Assembly (NCBI GenBank): GCA_902587545.1
Contig: CACILL010000003.1
Span: 1-64,000 of the forward strand
DNA: 64,000 nucleotides
Reading direction: 5' to 3'
From: an uncultured SAR86 cluster bacterium
GTDB lineage: Bacteria; Pseudomonadota; Gammaproteobacteria; Magnimaribacterales; AG-339-G14
The notes below the pieces were generated by a model. It did no database searches. It was not told the origin of the DNA and saw nothing but the letters and a program-made list of their open reading frames with translations. Shown here piece by piece: positions 31,214-39,756 of the stretch. Each line of letters starts with the position of its first letter. Positions within the stretch are counted from its first letter, which is position 1. The translations under genes were made by a program, and so were the position numbers.

Positions 31214-32230
31214 TTACTTATTAGAGAACCAAGCTACATCGGCAGTAGATTCTTCTATTTTGTTTTGAACTCCTAAGACTAAAGAAAAGAGTGCCATTCT
31301 AATTAAAAGACCGTTATCGGTTTGTCTGTAAATAGCCAGATTAGGATTTTGATTGAGATCAGGATCTAATTCGTTTGCGTCTGGACGAGAATCGCGGGGA
31401 AGAGGATGCATGATTATGGTATTGGGTTCACAGTTTTTAGTATAAATGTCTTGGTTTAAAGACATGAGTCCTTTGTACTTTCCAGACTCAGATTTACTAG
31501 AAAATCTTTCCTCTTGAATTCGAGTCATATAAATAATATCCACGTCAGAAATACCTTTTGTGATGTCATCTGTTTCAAAAAAACTTACAGAAGATTCTTT
31601 AAAAGTTTCTTTAATAGAGGATGGAAGTTTTAACTTTTTAGGAGAAATTAAGTTTATGGTTACATCTTGATATAGGCAGAGAACCTTGCATAAAGAATGT
31701 ACAGCTCTTCCGTATTTTAGATCACCTATCAGAGCAATTCTCAAACCATCAATTGATTTATTCTTTGATTCCAACTCTTTTTTTATAGTGTAAAGGTCCA
31801 ATAAAGCCTGACTAGGATGTTCATTATCACCATCGCCTCCATTTATGACAGGAACCCTTGAAGCTTCTGCAAATTCGTTAACCGATCCCGCTTCATGATG
31901 TCGCATGACAATTATGTCGCTGTAGCCACTTAAAACTCTTGAGGTATCATAAAGGGATTCGCCTTTAGCCAATGAAGTTGCTTCTATTCCTGTAGTCTCT
32001 CTTACTTCTCCGCCTAAAATATTAAATGCACTTCCAAAGCTTATTCTGGTCCTTGTACTAGGTTCGAAAAACATGTTTGAAAGAATCGCTCCTTGAAGCA
32101 CACGAGTAATTCTTTCTCTTTTTGCGTAAGGAACTAGAGCGTCAGAGGTTGTAAATATTTTTTCTATGTCAGTTCTTTCAAACTGATCTATGGAGAGAAT
32201 GTGGCTTCCAAGGAACTCCATCGCGGCCAT
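31214..32230 (-). CDS. pyrB: Aspartate carbamoyltransferase
   Basis: Catalyses carbamoyl phosphate plus aspartate to carbamoyl aspartate, the first committed pyrimidine step. The carbamoyl-phosphate motif FEPSTRTRISF (about residues 55-65), the HPSQALLDLYTI motif and the MHPLPR motif of aspartate carbamoyltransferases are present. Length (338) is slightly above E. coli PyrB (311). No pyrI or pyrC gene is next to it. It converges with umuC and is divergent from the HNH gene. Confidence 0.95.
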   Translation of the reverse strand: MAAMEFLGSHILSIDQFERTDIEKIFTTSDALVPYAKRERITRVLQGAILSNMFFEPSTRTRISFGSAFNILGGEVRETTGIEATSLAKGESLYDTSRVLSGYSDIIVMRHHEAGSVNEFAEASRVPVINGGDGDNEHPSQALLDLYTIKKELESKNKSIDGLRIALIGDLKYGRAVHSLCKVLCLYQDVTINLISPKKLKLPSSIKETFKESSVSFFETDDITKGISDVDIIYMTRIQEERFSSKSESGKYKGLMSLNQDIYTKNCEPNTIIMHPLPRDSRPDANELDPDLNQNPNLAIYRQTDNGLLIRMALFSLVLGVQNKIEESTADVAWFSNK

Positions 32231-32294
32231 TCTAGCATTAAATTATTTATTTTATGGAATTAATAATTTTTTAAAATTCTTGTATCATTAATTC

Positions 32295-32810
32295 ATGTCT
32301 AGCGATTGTTTGATACTTAATGGAAATGGAAAGCCTCTGAGTTATTTTCCTTTATCGGCAGTAGATTGGAAAACTGCTGTCAAATTAGTATTTACTAGAA
32401 ACGTTATTGTTATCAAAGAGCATGATGATTGGGAAGTAAGATCGCCATCGCAATCTTTCAAAGTGCCGAGTATTGTCATGTTAAGAAAGTATTACAAGTT
32501 TTCAAAAAAAGTTAAGTTTTCTAGATCTAATGTATTTTTGAGAGACATGTTTACTTGCCAATACTGCAAAAATGTTTTCGAAAAAAAAGATTTAACTATT
32601 GATCATATAATTCCAAAAAGTAAGGGCGGAGAAACCAATTGGTTAAATGTAACTACCTGTTGTAAATCTTGTAATTTATCAAAGGCAGATAAAATAATTG
32701 ACCCTTCTCCAGAAGTAAAAACTCCTTCTTTGAGAGATCTAATCAAAGGCCAAGAATCTATAGGGACAAAAAAAATAGAAACCGATTGGCAGGAATACAT
32801 AGTTGCCTAA
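32295..32810 (+). CDS. HNH endonuclease family protein
   Basis: A 171-residue protein with an HNH domain: CQYC (residues 94-97) and CCKSC form a zinc knuckle, and LTIDHIIPKSKGGETNWLNVTTCC carries the catalytic His and the structural Asn. The N-terminal 85 residues (LILNGNGKPLSYFPLSAVDW) belong to a group of stand-alone HNH proteins widespread in bacteria. Substrate unknown; a repair role is more likely than restriction because no methylase or phage genes are nearby. It converges with the DsbD-like gene. Confidence 0.88.
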   Translation: MSSDCLILNGNGKPLSYFPLSAVDWKTAVKLVFTRNVIVIKEHDDWEVRSPSQSFKVPSIVMLRKYYKFSKKVKFSRSNVFLRDMFTCQYCKNVFEKKDLTIDHIIPKSKGGETNWLNVTTCCKSCNLSKADKIIDPSPEVKTPSLRDLIKGQESIGTKKIETDWQEYIVA

Positions 32811-32811
32811 A

Positions 32812-32835
32812 TTAATTCAAGTAATCTTGAATTAA
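32812..32835. terminator. Palindrome at convergent gene ends, possible bidirectional terminator
   Basis: TTAATTCAAG (32812-32821), loop TAAT, CTTGAATTAA (32826-32835): a perfect 10-bp hairpin just past the HNH stop and overlapping the last codons of the opposing DsbD-like gene. It lacks a strong run of U on either strand, so termination would be weak. Its position suits a shared end for both transcripts. Confidence 0.4.
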
Positions 32836-34824
32836 CGATTCGGTTAAGATTTCCGGCAAAATAATTGGTACGCTTTCCTCATCTGGATAATAAATATAAA
32901 GCGGGATGCTAGATCTTCCAAAGCTAGCAAGTTTTTTTGCAATTAATTCATTTTTATTTGTCCAATCTGCCTCTAAGTAAAAGATATTTTTTTTCTCAAA
33001 AAATTTTAGAGTTTCTTCAGTCTTTAGAGCAACTCTTTCATTTACTTTACAAGTAATGCACCAATCAGCTGTGAAATTTAAAAAAACCGGACCTTTTGCT
33101 AAGTTTTTAGCTAACTCCTCATCACTAAAAACATTGCTATCTTGCTGAAGAGAAGCTTTTTGTATTGGCAAAGTAAAGAATAAGGAAACTAAGACTGCAA
33201 GGTAAATAACATTTCTAAATTGCAATCCTATCTTAGAATATATTTTGAGTTGGTTTAACCAATAAAAAAATACAATTAAAGAAATCCCTAAAAGTACTAA
33301 GATAAGCTGAAAAGAATCAATCTGACTACTTAAGACCCATACCAGCCACAAAGCAGTAAGAATCATAGGAAAGGCCATAAACTGCTTAAAAGTTTCCATC
33401 CAAATTCCAGGTCTTGGGAGTAAGGACAGCATACTCGGAAAAATTGATAAAAGAATATATGGCAAAGAAAATCCAATTCCCAAAGAAAGAAAAATTAAAA
33501 AAGATGAAAAGCCTGGCTGGAGGATTGCAAAACCCAGTGCAGAGCCCATAAATGGAGCAGTACAAGGGGTGGCAACAATCACTGCTAGAAAGCCTGTACC
33601 AAAAGAATTCATATAGCTAGGAGTACTAATTCCAGAGGAACCTATACTAAGTAAAGAATTTAAGAAATTAACATCCAACAAAAAGAATCCAGCTAAGAAA
33701 ATAAAGAGGAAAATCAATAAACTTACAACGAGAGGCGACTGGAGTTGATATCCCCATCCAATGTCCATGCCTAATCCTTTTAGAAGAACTACGGAAAGAC
33801 CAATTAAAACGAACATTAAGATTGATCCAGACGAAAAAGCGAAACCATGTAATGAGGTTTGGGCTTTATTTTCAGAGTGATTGATAAAATTTAGAATTTT
33901 CAGAGAGATTACAGGAAAAACGCACGGCATTAAATTCAGTAAAAGGCCACCAATTAAAGAAAATAAAATTGCAGCTGAAAGAGAGATGAATTCTGGATTT
34001 AAGGTTGATTGAGTAGAGATAAAATCAGAAGCTAATTCAATTTCATAATCACCTATATTTGTTTTTAAAATACCACCTGACAAGCTTTCAGCCTTATTCT
34101 TTTCAAGAAGTTTTATATTTAGATTAATTTCATCAAAGTTTTTTTCTAAGTTTTGATTGGATGAGTAATCAATTATATTTTCCTCAAAGGGAAAGAAATA
34201 AGCTTTTTTTATATCAGAACCAATATCACTAAGATTTAGGATAAGTGTTCCACTTTCAATTTTAGAGTTTATTTTTTGCTTTAACCTTTTCGGAATAGTC
34301 GATTTAACTTCGCTAATTAAAATGTTTTTAATTGAAAAATCATTACCGCTTCCTTTGGAAAGTACAAAGTTCACTTTTCCTTCTTGAGGTATACAAACAT
34401 CTGCACATACCAACCATTTTGATTTCACAGAAAATTCATTGATTGGATCAAATTGCTTGGGGAGAGACAGTTTGAAAAGAAGCTTTAACTCATTTGTATA
34501 ACCAAAAGTAGTTAGTGGAGGATAAGGTATCAGTTCAGGAGTAGGCCAAACTGGCTCAGAAATATTAAATCCTTCAGGAAGGTCCCAATTAAAAGATGCA
34601 GGATCTCCTGAATCTCCAGGATTGATCCAATAGGTATGCCAATCTTTATCTAAATTGAATCTTACAACTAAGAAGATTTCACTTTCATTAGCAATAACAT
34701 CTCTTTCAGGGATTACTTCGAAAGATGAATTTGAGGCGACAAACTTGTTTTCTAATAAAGCTTCAGAGCTCAAAAGAATTAACGATAGAAATAACAGGAT
34801 TGGATAATTTCTAAGCCTTGCCAT
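32812..34824 (-). CDS. DsbD/ScsB-like thiol:disulfide interchange protein
   Basis: Moves electrons from cytoplasmic thioredoxin to periplasmic oxidoreductases. A signal peptide (about 1-22) is followed by a long periplasmic N-terminal DsbD-like domain with cysteines in VCADVCIPQ, eight membrane helices carrying LMPCVFPV and ATPCTAPF (the two redox cysteines of the membrane domain), and a C-terminal thioredoxin domain with DWCITCK. At 670 residues it is in the DsbD/ScsB range. It is the probable reductant for CcmG. Its 5' end overlaps the end of the YqgE gene by 14 bases. Confidence 0.9.
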   Translation of the reverse strand: MARLRNYPILLFLSLILLSSEALLENKFVASNSSFEVIPERDVIANESEIFLVVRFNLDKDWHTYWINPGDSGDPASFNWDLPEGFNISEPVWPTPELIPYPPLTTFGYTNELKLLFKLSLPKQFDPINEFSVKSKWLVCADVCIPQEGKVNFVLSKGSGNDFSIKNILISEVKSTIPKRLKQKINSKIESGTLILNLSDIGSDIKKAYFFPFEENIIDYSSNQNLEKNFDEINLNIKLLEKNKAESLSGGILKTNIGDYEIELASDFISTQSTLNPEFISLSAAILFSLIGGLLLNLMPCVFPVISLKILNFINHSENKAQTSLHGFAFSSGSILMFVLIGLSVVLLKGLGMDIGWGYQLQSPLVVSLLIFLFIFLAGFFLLDVNFLNSLLSIGSSGISTPSYMNSFGTGFLAVIVATPCTAPFMGSALGFAILQPGFSSFLIFLSLGIGFSLPYILLSIFPSMLSLLPRPGIWMETFKQFMAFPMILTALWLVWVLSSQIDSFQLILVLLGISLIVFFYWLNQLKIYSKIGLQFRNVIYLAVLVSLFFTLPIQKASLQQDSNVFSDEELAKNLAKGPVFLNFTADWCITCKVNERVALKTEETLKFFEKKNIFYLEADWTNKNELIAKKLASFGRSSIPLYIYYPDEESVPIILPEILTESLIQDYLN

Positions 34825-35368
34825 AATTACTACTTACTAAATTAAGATTAAAGCCTGCAAGTTTACTTGCCTCTTCAATCTTTTTATCACTCTTAGTTGA
34901 AAAGATTATTTGCTCATTAGCAGGAATTATTACCCAAGAACCTTGTTGGATTTCTTTTTCAAGTTGACCAGAACTCCAGCCTGTATATCCAAACGAAACT
35001 ATAAATTTATCAGGAAAATTTTTATTAAGAATTGATTGGATTATATCTGGTTTTGATGACACTCCAATCTCAGAAGTAATTGCATGAGTTTCATCATATT
35101 TTTTTTCTAAACTATGAAGTACAAATGGTGAAAAAGGGGTAACAGGACCTCCTAAAAATACTTTATCATCATTTAGAATTGCTTCTAGCTCTTTGTCGGG
35201 TTGTAAGGCAAAATCTTTTAAATTAATTTTTACCTTCTTATTTATAATAATTCCAAAGGAACCTTCTTTATCATTTTTACATAAGTAAATTAGAGCATTT
35301 TTGAAATAGTTTTCTTCTTCATCAGTTTGACAAAAATATAAGAAACTATTTTCTAGTTCAGTAATCAT
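34811..35368 (-). CDS. YqgE/AlgH family protein (UPF0301)
   Basis: A 185-residue member of the YqgE/AlgH group. Conserved segments are NSFLYFCQ, ALIYLCKNDKEGSFGIIINK, VFLGGPVTPFSPFVLHS and FVSFGYTGWSSGQLEKEIQQGSWVI. The start at ATG 35368 aligns with the family's usual beginning; a GTG at 35407 would add 13 residues. Its biochemical function is not settled. It precedes the DsbD-like gene in the same direction. Confidence 0.85.
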   Translation of the reverse strand: MITELENSFLYFCQTDEEENYFKNALIYLCKNDKEGSFGIIINKKVKINLKDFALQPDKELEAILNDDKVFLGGPVTPFSPFVLHSLEKKYDETHAITSEIGVSSKPDIIQSILNKNFPDKFIVSFGYTGWSSGQLEKEIQQGSWVIIPANEQIIFSTKSDKKIEEASKLAGFNLNLVSSNYGKA

Positions 35369-35425
35369 TATTATTTCAATATATTGCTTATATTCATTAG
35401 AATTCACAATATATTTTTAAAACTT

Positions 35426-36463
35426 ATGAAAACTTCTTCTATTGAACTAATTCCAGAGAATTTATTGGCTTCGCATAAAAGAAAGCTTTATGCCGAAGAT
35501 AAAATTACTCCAGAAGAGCTTGAATTAGTAAAAAAAATTAAAGATAAAGTTTTAGAGAATAATATATCTCTTATTTCTCACTACTACACAGATACAAAAA
35601 TTCAAAAAATTACCGAAGAACTCAACGGGTGTGTTTCTGATTCCTTGCAAATGGCTAAGTTCGGAAAAGAATCCAAATCAAATACTCTGGTAGTCTCAGG
35701 TGTAAAGTTTATGGGAGAGACCGCTAAAATCTTAAGTCCAGAAAAAAAGGTTTATATGCCTACCTTAGAGGCAACTTGCTCTTTAGACTTAGGATGTCCT
35801 GCTAATGAGTTTAAGAAATTTTGTGAAGACTTTCCTGATAGAGAAATAGTCGTTTATGCAAATACCTCAGCTGAAGTTAAAGCTATTTCAGATTGGGTTG
35901 TTACTTCTAGCATTGCTTTAGATGTCATCGATTATCTCGATTCTGAAGGAAAAAAAATTATTTGGGGTCCAGATAAACATTTAGGAAGATATATTCAACA
36001 AAAAACCAAAGCCGATATGGTTTTATGGGATGGAGCTTGCGTTGTTCATGAAGAATTCAAATATGAAGGTCTCAAATCTCTTATGAAACTACACCATGAT
36101 GCTGAGGTTCTGGTTCATCCAGAATCACCTCATGACGTGATAGATTTAGCAGACTGTGTTGGCTCAACTTCACAAATAATAGACTATGCTAACAATTCGT
36201 CTTCGAAGAAATTTATAGTCGCAACTGACAAAGGAATTTTTTATCAACTAATGAAAAATAATCCAGATAAAGAATTTTTTGAAGCTCCAACCGCAGGAGA
36301 CGGCGCTACATGCAATAGTTGTTCAAGGTGTCCTTGGATGGGCATGAACTCTCTTGAAAATTTATTAGATGCAGTTTCCGACAAAGGAGATGAAATCAAT
36401 GTAGATAATGAAATTTTAAAAAAAGCCCAGATTTCTCTTAATCGCATGGTCAACTTTAAATAA
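35426..36463 (+). CDS. nadA: Quinolinate synthase A
   Basis: 4Fe-4S enzyme that condenses iminoaspartate with dihydroxyacetone phosphate to quinolinate in NAD synthesis. SHYYTD near the N-terminus, NGCVSDSLQMAKF, MPTLEATCSLDLGCP and the C-terminal CNSCSRCPWMG supply the cluster cysteines and active-site residues. At 345 residues it matches the family. I chose ATG 35426; an upstream in-frame start at 35384 adds 14 residues that overlap the divergent gene. nadC follows after 1 base. No nadB is in the window. Confidence 0.96.
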   Translation: MKTSSIELIPENLLASHKRKLYAEDKITPEELELVKKIKDKVLENNISLISHYYTDTKIQKITEELNGCVSDSLQMAKFGKESKSNTLVVSGVKFMGETAKILSPEKKVYMPTLEATCSLDLGCPANEFKKFCEDFPDREIVVYANTSAEVKAISDWVVTSSIALDVIDYLDSEGKKIIWGPDKHLGRYIQQKTKADMVLWDGACVVHEEFKYEGLKSLMKLHHDAEVLVHPESPHDVIDLADCVGSTSQIIDYANNSSSKKFIVATDKGIFYQLMKNNPDKEFFEAPTAGDGATCNSCSRCPWMGMNSLENLLDAVSDKGDEINVDNEILKKAQISLNRMVNFK

Positions 36464-36464
36464 A

Positions 36465-37298
36465 TTGAAATTAAAAAAAGGCATAGTCAGTAATAGCGTA
36501 AAGAGAGCTTTACTTGAAGATGGATATAAAAAAGATCTTTCTTTAAAAGCAAGAAACATCAATCTAAAGAATATTTTAAAAGCGTCTCTAATATCTAGGG
36601 AAAATGGAATCTTAAGTGGTAGTCTATGGTTCGAAGAATCCTTCAAGCAAATTGATAATAAAGCAAAAATAAAATGGAGCGTAACTGAAGGAGAGGCTTT
36701 TAAAAAAGATAATATAATTGCCGAAATAAATGCTAGCTCACAATCAATTCTTTCAGGAGAGAGAACAGCTTTAAATTTTTTACAAATGATGTCTGGAATA
36801 TCTACTAAAACAAATAAATATTCAAAGCTCCTTAAAAACAGCAATATTGAATTATTAGATACCAGAAAGACTCTTCCCGGGCTTAGATACGAACAAAAGT
36901 ATTCAACTTTTGTTGGAGGAGCAAAAAATCATAGATTTGGCCTTTTTGATGCAATTATGCTTAAAGATAATCATCTAAAAGCTTTTGGTGGTATTAAAAA
37001 AATAAAAAATATTAAATTTCTAAAAAAGGGTGATTTTTTAGAGATTGAGATCGAAAAGCTTTCTCAAATTAAAGCAGCATTGAAAAGCAAACCGGATATT
37101 TTATTACTCGATAATTTAAATCTTAGCGAAATAAAAAAAGCAATTTCTCTTATTGACAATAAATGTTTGATTGAAGTTTCAGGAATAAAGAAGCCAGAAG
37201 ACATTAAAAAATATAAAGATCTTCCTATCCATTATATTTCACTAGGAGATCTTACAAAAAATATTGAATCTATAGATTTTTCTCTAAATATTTCATGA
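36465..37298 (+). CDS. nadC: Nicotinate-nucleotide pyrophosphorylase
   Basis: Converts quinolinate and PRPP to nicotinate mononucleotide. Motifs include SGERTALNFLQMMSGISTKT, LLDTRKTLPGLR, KYSTFVGGAKNHRFGLFDAIMLKDNH, and DILLLDNLNL. The start is TTG at 36465, 1 base after the nadA stop, implying translational coupling. Length of 277 is typical. Together with nadA it covers the last two de novo steps before NAD assembly. Confidence 0.96.
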   Translation: MKLKKGIVSNSVKRALLEDGYKKDLSLKARNINLKNILKASLISRENGILSGSLWFEESFKQIDNKAKIKWSVTEGEAFKKDNIIAEINASSQSILSGERTALNFLQMMSGISTKTNKYSKLLKNSNIELLDTRKTLPGLRYEQKYSTFVGGAKNHRFGLFDAIMLKDNHLKAFGGIKKIKNIKFLKKGDFLEIEIEKLSQIKAALKSKPDILLLDNLNLSEIKKAISLIDNKCLIEVSGIKKPEDIKKYKDLPIHYISLGDLTKNIESIDFSLNIS

Positions 37299-38014
37299 AG
37301 CCGATAGTAGTTTTTTGTTTGTTTTTATTAATCCTTTCTGGCTGTTCTAAACAAAATGAAAATATTTCAAAGCAAGATAAAAAAATTTATGAATTTTCTT
37401 GGTGTAGTTATAAGGACGGTTTTAAAGCTCAAGATCTAAATAATGAATTAATATCTTATTTAGGATTCTTAAAAAATCTCGAGGATCAACATGGACTTTA
37501 CAAAGAAACTAAATACTTGAATCCATCTTTTAAACAAAAAAAATATGATTTTTCTTGGCTAGATATTTTTGAAAATGAATTGGAAAAGAAAGCGTTTTAT
37601 GAGTTCGCAGAAAGCTCTGAAATTCACAAAAATTGGTTGAGTAGCAAAGATGAAATAATTATCTGTGATACTCAAAAACAGACATTTTATGAAACTAAAA
37701 TTACGAATAATTATGATTTTTTAGATGGCGATCAGACATATGTAGGATTTTGCAAACTAAAAGATGGATTTGATTTGGATTTCTTAATATCTGAGATAAG
37801 GAGAAATTCTATTTTTATGGATAAACCTTATAATCAATTAGTTCTTACTCCTGATTTCAACATGATAGATTTTAATTTTTTGATTTACTTAGAAACAAAT
37901 TTTGTTATGAATGATCTTAATCTTTTAAAGAAAAATGGACTGGATAATGCTTGTGAAGAATATGAAAATTACTCTGCAAATAGTTTATTATTTAATACTT
38001 ACACCATCGATTAA
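37295..38014 (+). CDS. Lipoprotein with internal duplication, unknown
   Basis: A 239-residue lipoprotein (lipobox LILSGCS, C17). I do not recognise a family by name. The two halves align: FSWCSYKDGFKAQDLNNEL with VGFCKLKDGFDLDFLISEI, and LNPSFKQKKYDFSWLDIFE with LTPDFNMIDFNFLIYLE. Each half probably forms one small alpha/beta domain with a C-x(2)-KDGF motif; a dimeric ferredoxin-like barrel fused in tandem is a reasonable guess. It overlaps nadC by 4 bases and is followed by a serine hydrolase. Confidence 0.7.
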   Translation: MKPIVVFCLFLLILSGCSKQNENISKQDKKIYEFSWCSYKDGFKAQDLNNELISYLGFLKNLEDQHGLYKETKYLNPSFKQKKYDFSWLDIFENELEKKAFYEFAESSEIHKNWLSSKDEIIICDTQKQTFYETKITNNYDFLDGDQTYVGFCKLKDGFDLDFLISEIRRNSIFMDKPYNQLVLTPDFNMIDFNFLIYLETNFVMNDLNLLKKNGLDNACEEYENYSANSLLFNTYTID

Positions 38015-38027
38015 CTGAGGTTCAACT

Positions 38028-39311
38028 TTGAAAAAATATTTTTATTTAAGTCTTTTATCCTTTTCAATTTTTAGTTTTTCCGCAGATTATGACTTCTCCG
38101 GATACACTAAATATTTAAATAAAGAGATAAATAAAGGCAACTATCCTGGATTTGTAACTTTAATTTATCAAAATGGAGAAATTATTTTTTCTGACACAAG
38201 AGGTTTTTCTGATATTGAAGAACAAATTCCTTTGAACGAAGATTCTCTTTTTAGAATTTACTCCATGACAAAGCCCATAACTGGCGCTGCATTGATGGTT
38301 TTAGTTGAACAAGGAAAAGTATCTCTTTCAGATCCTGTAGAGAAATATATCCCTGAGTTTAAAAATACAAAAGTTTTAAATAAAAAAACCAAACAATTAG
38401 AAAATCTAGATAGATCTATAACTTTGTTGGATTTAGCAACTCATTCTTCTGGTTTAACGTACTCATTCATTGACAAAGGAAAGATAAAAGAAATTTATGA
38501 CCAAGAAAAAATTTACCCATATTACTTTTTGGATAACGTTTCGTTAGAAAGACCTGCCAAAAAAAGTTACCCAGATATTTGTACTTTTTCTGAGAAGGTC
38601 GCTACATTACCCCTGGTTCATCAACCAGGAGAAAAATGGACTTATTCTATAGGTATGGACATTCTTGGATGCATTATTGAAAGGGCGTCCGATCAATCTT
38701 TTGGTGATTTTCTTAAGAAAAATATTTTTGACCCTCTAGGAATGAAGGATACATTTTTTGAGGTTCCTAGTTCTAAGCAAGCTAGGATGATTGATTTATA
38801 TGCTCACAAAAAAGGTTTTAAAGAATATGGCGTAGATGTTCCAGATAAAATAGTAAGCCAAAAAAATAAATTAATACTTCTTGATCCCAAAGAAGATAGT
38901 TTCTTTTTTCAAGGTGCCTCCATAGAAGATGGCGGATCTGGATTGGTATCTACTGCTAATGATTATCTCAAATTTGCAACAATGCTTTTGAACAAAGGAT
39001 CTTTTAATGGAAAGAGGATTTTAAATCCAGAAACTGTCGAAATAATGACTTCAAATCAAGTAGAAAAAAAAGCTAAACCATACAAGTTCGATGCTTTTGG
39101 TTTTGGAGTTACTGTTGGAGTTGCTCTAAATTCAAAAAAAATGAGAATGAAAAGAGGAGATAATTCTTATTTTTGGGGAGGTGCTGCTAGAACTTTGTTT
39201 TGGGTAGATCCTGAAAATGATTTGGTTTTTGTGAACATGTCACAGGTTTTGGGAAGTCCAAGGATAAATAATAAGGTAGAAAAATTGGTTTATAAGGCGC
39301 TTGGGATTTAA
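38028..39311 (+). CDS. Beta-lactamase-fold serine hydrolase
   Basis: Class C beta-lactamase/esterase family. A signal peptide (about 1-18) precedes the catalytic S79-x-x-K82 motif (SMTKP), a Y206-S-I motif (YSxN equivalent), and THSSGLTY near residue 140. Members are esterases, peptidases or lactamases; true lactamase activity is not implied. The TTG start at 38028 is supported by GAGG 7 bases upstream. The end overlaps recX by 11 bases. Confidence 0.88.
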   Translation: MKKYFYLSLLSFSIFSFSADYDFSGYTKYLNKEINKGNYPGFVTLIYQNGEIIFSDTRGFSDIEEQIPLNEDSLFRIYSMTKPITGAALMVLVEQGKVSLSDPVEKYIPEFKNTKVLNKKTKQLENLDRSITLLDLATHSSGLTYSFIDKGKIKEIYDQEKIYPYYFLDNVSLERPAKKSYPDICTFSEKVATLPLVHQPGEKWTYSIGMDILGCIIERASDQSFGDFLKKNIFDPLGMKDTFFEVPSSKQARMIDLYAHKKGFKEYGVDVPDKIVSQKNKLILLDPKEDSFFFQGASIEDGGSGLVSTANDYLKFATMLLNKGSFNGKRILNPETVEIMTSNQVEKKAKPYKFDAFGFGVTVGVALNSKKMRMKRGDNSYFWGGAARTLFWVDPENDLVFVNMSQVLGSPRINNKVEKLVYKALGI

Positions 39312-39756
39312 AAAAACATTCATCACAGAAGATAAGATTAGATTTAAGATACTAGATCTTCTATCCAGGAGAGAACATTCCTTTAAAGAATTAATCAATA
39401 AATTAAAGGATAGGGTAGATTCAGAAGAAAAGCTTTTTGAAGAGTTAACAAAGTTAAAAGAAGAAAATCTGCAGTCAGATGAGAGATTTGCTGAATCCTA
39501 TACTCGCTCAAGGAGTGTAAAAGGTTTTGGTCCTGAAAAAATTTCTTACGAGCTTAAATCCAAAGGAATAAGTGAAAACCTCATAAGCAAGATAGTGTAT
39601 TCTGATGAAATAAACTGGATGGAGATTATTAAAAAAGAGTTTAGAAAAAAATTTATAGTTGATAACGATTTTGCTGAAGAAGATATTTCTCGTGCAAAAA
39701 AATTCCTCTTACAAAGAGGTTTTGAATTTGATCAAATAAACCAATTATTTAAATAA
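39301..39756 (+). CDS. recX: RecX family regulatory protein
   Basis: Modulator of RecA filaments. The 151 residues fit the RecX helical-repeat pattern: KILDLLSRREHSFKELINKL, LQSDERFAESYTRSRSVKGFGPEKISYELKSKG and a third repeat ending FLLQRGFEFDQIN. The start is probably TTG 39301, within the last codons of the hydrolase; no ATG is available before the conserved region. recA is not in the window, so recX is separate from it here. It is followed immediately by dnaX (1-base overlap). Confidence 0.85.
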   Translation: MGFKKTFITEDKIRFKILDLLSRREHSFKELINKLKDRVDSEEKLFEELTKLKEENLQSDERFAESYTRSRSVKGFGPEKISYELKSKGISENLISKIVYSDEINWMEIIKKEFRKKFIVDNDFAEEDISRAKKFLLQRGFEFDQINQLFK

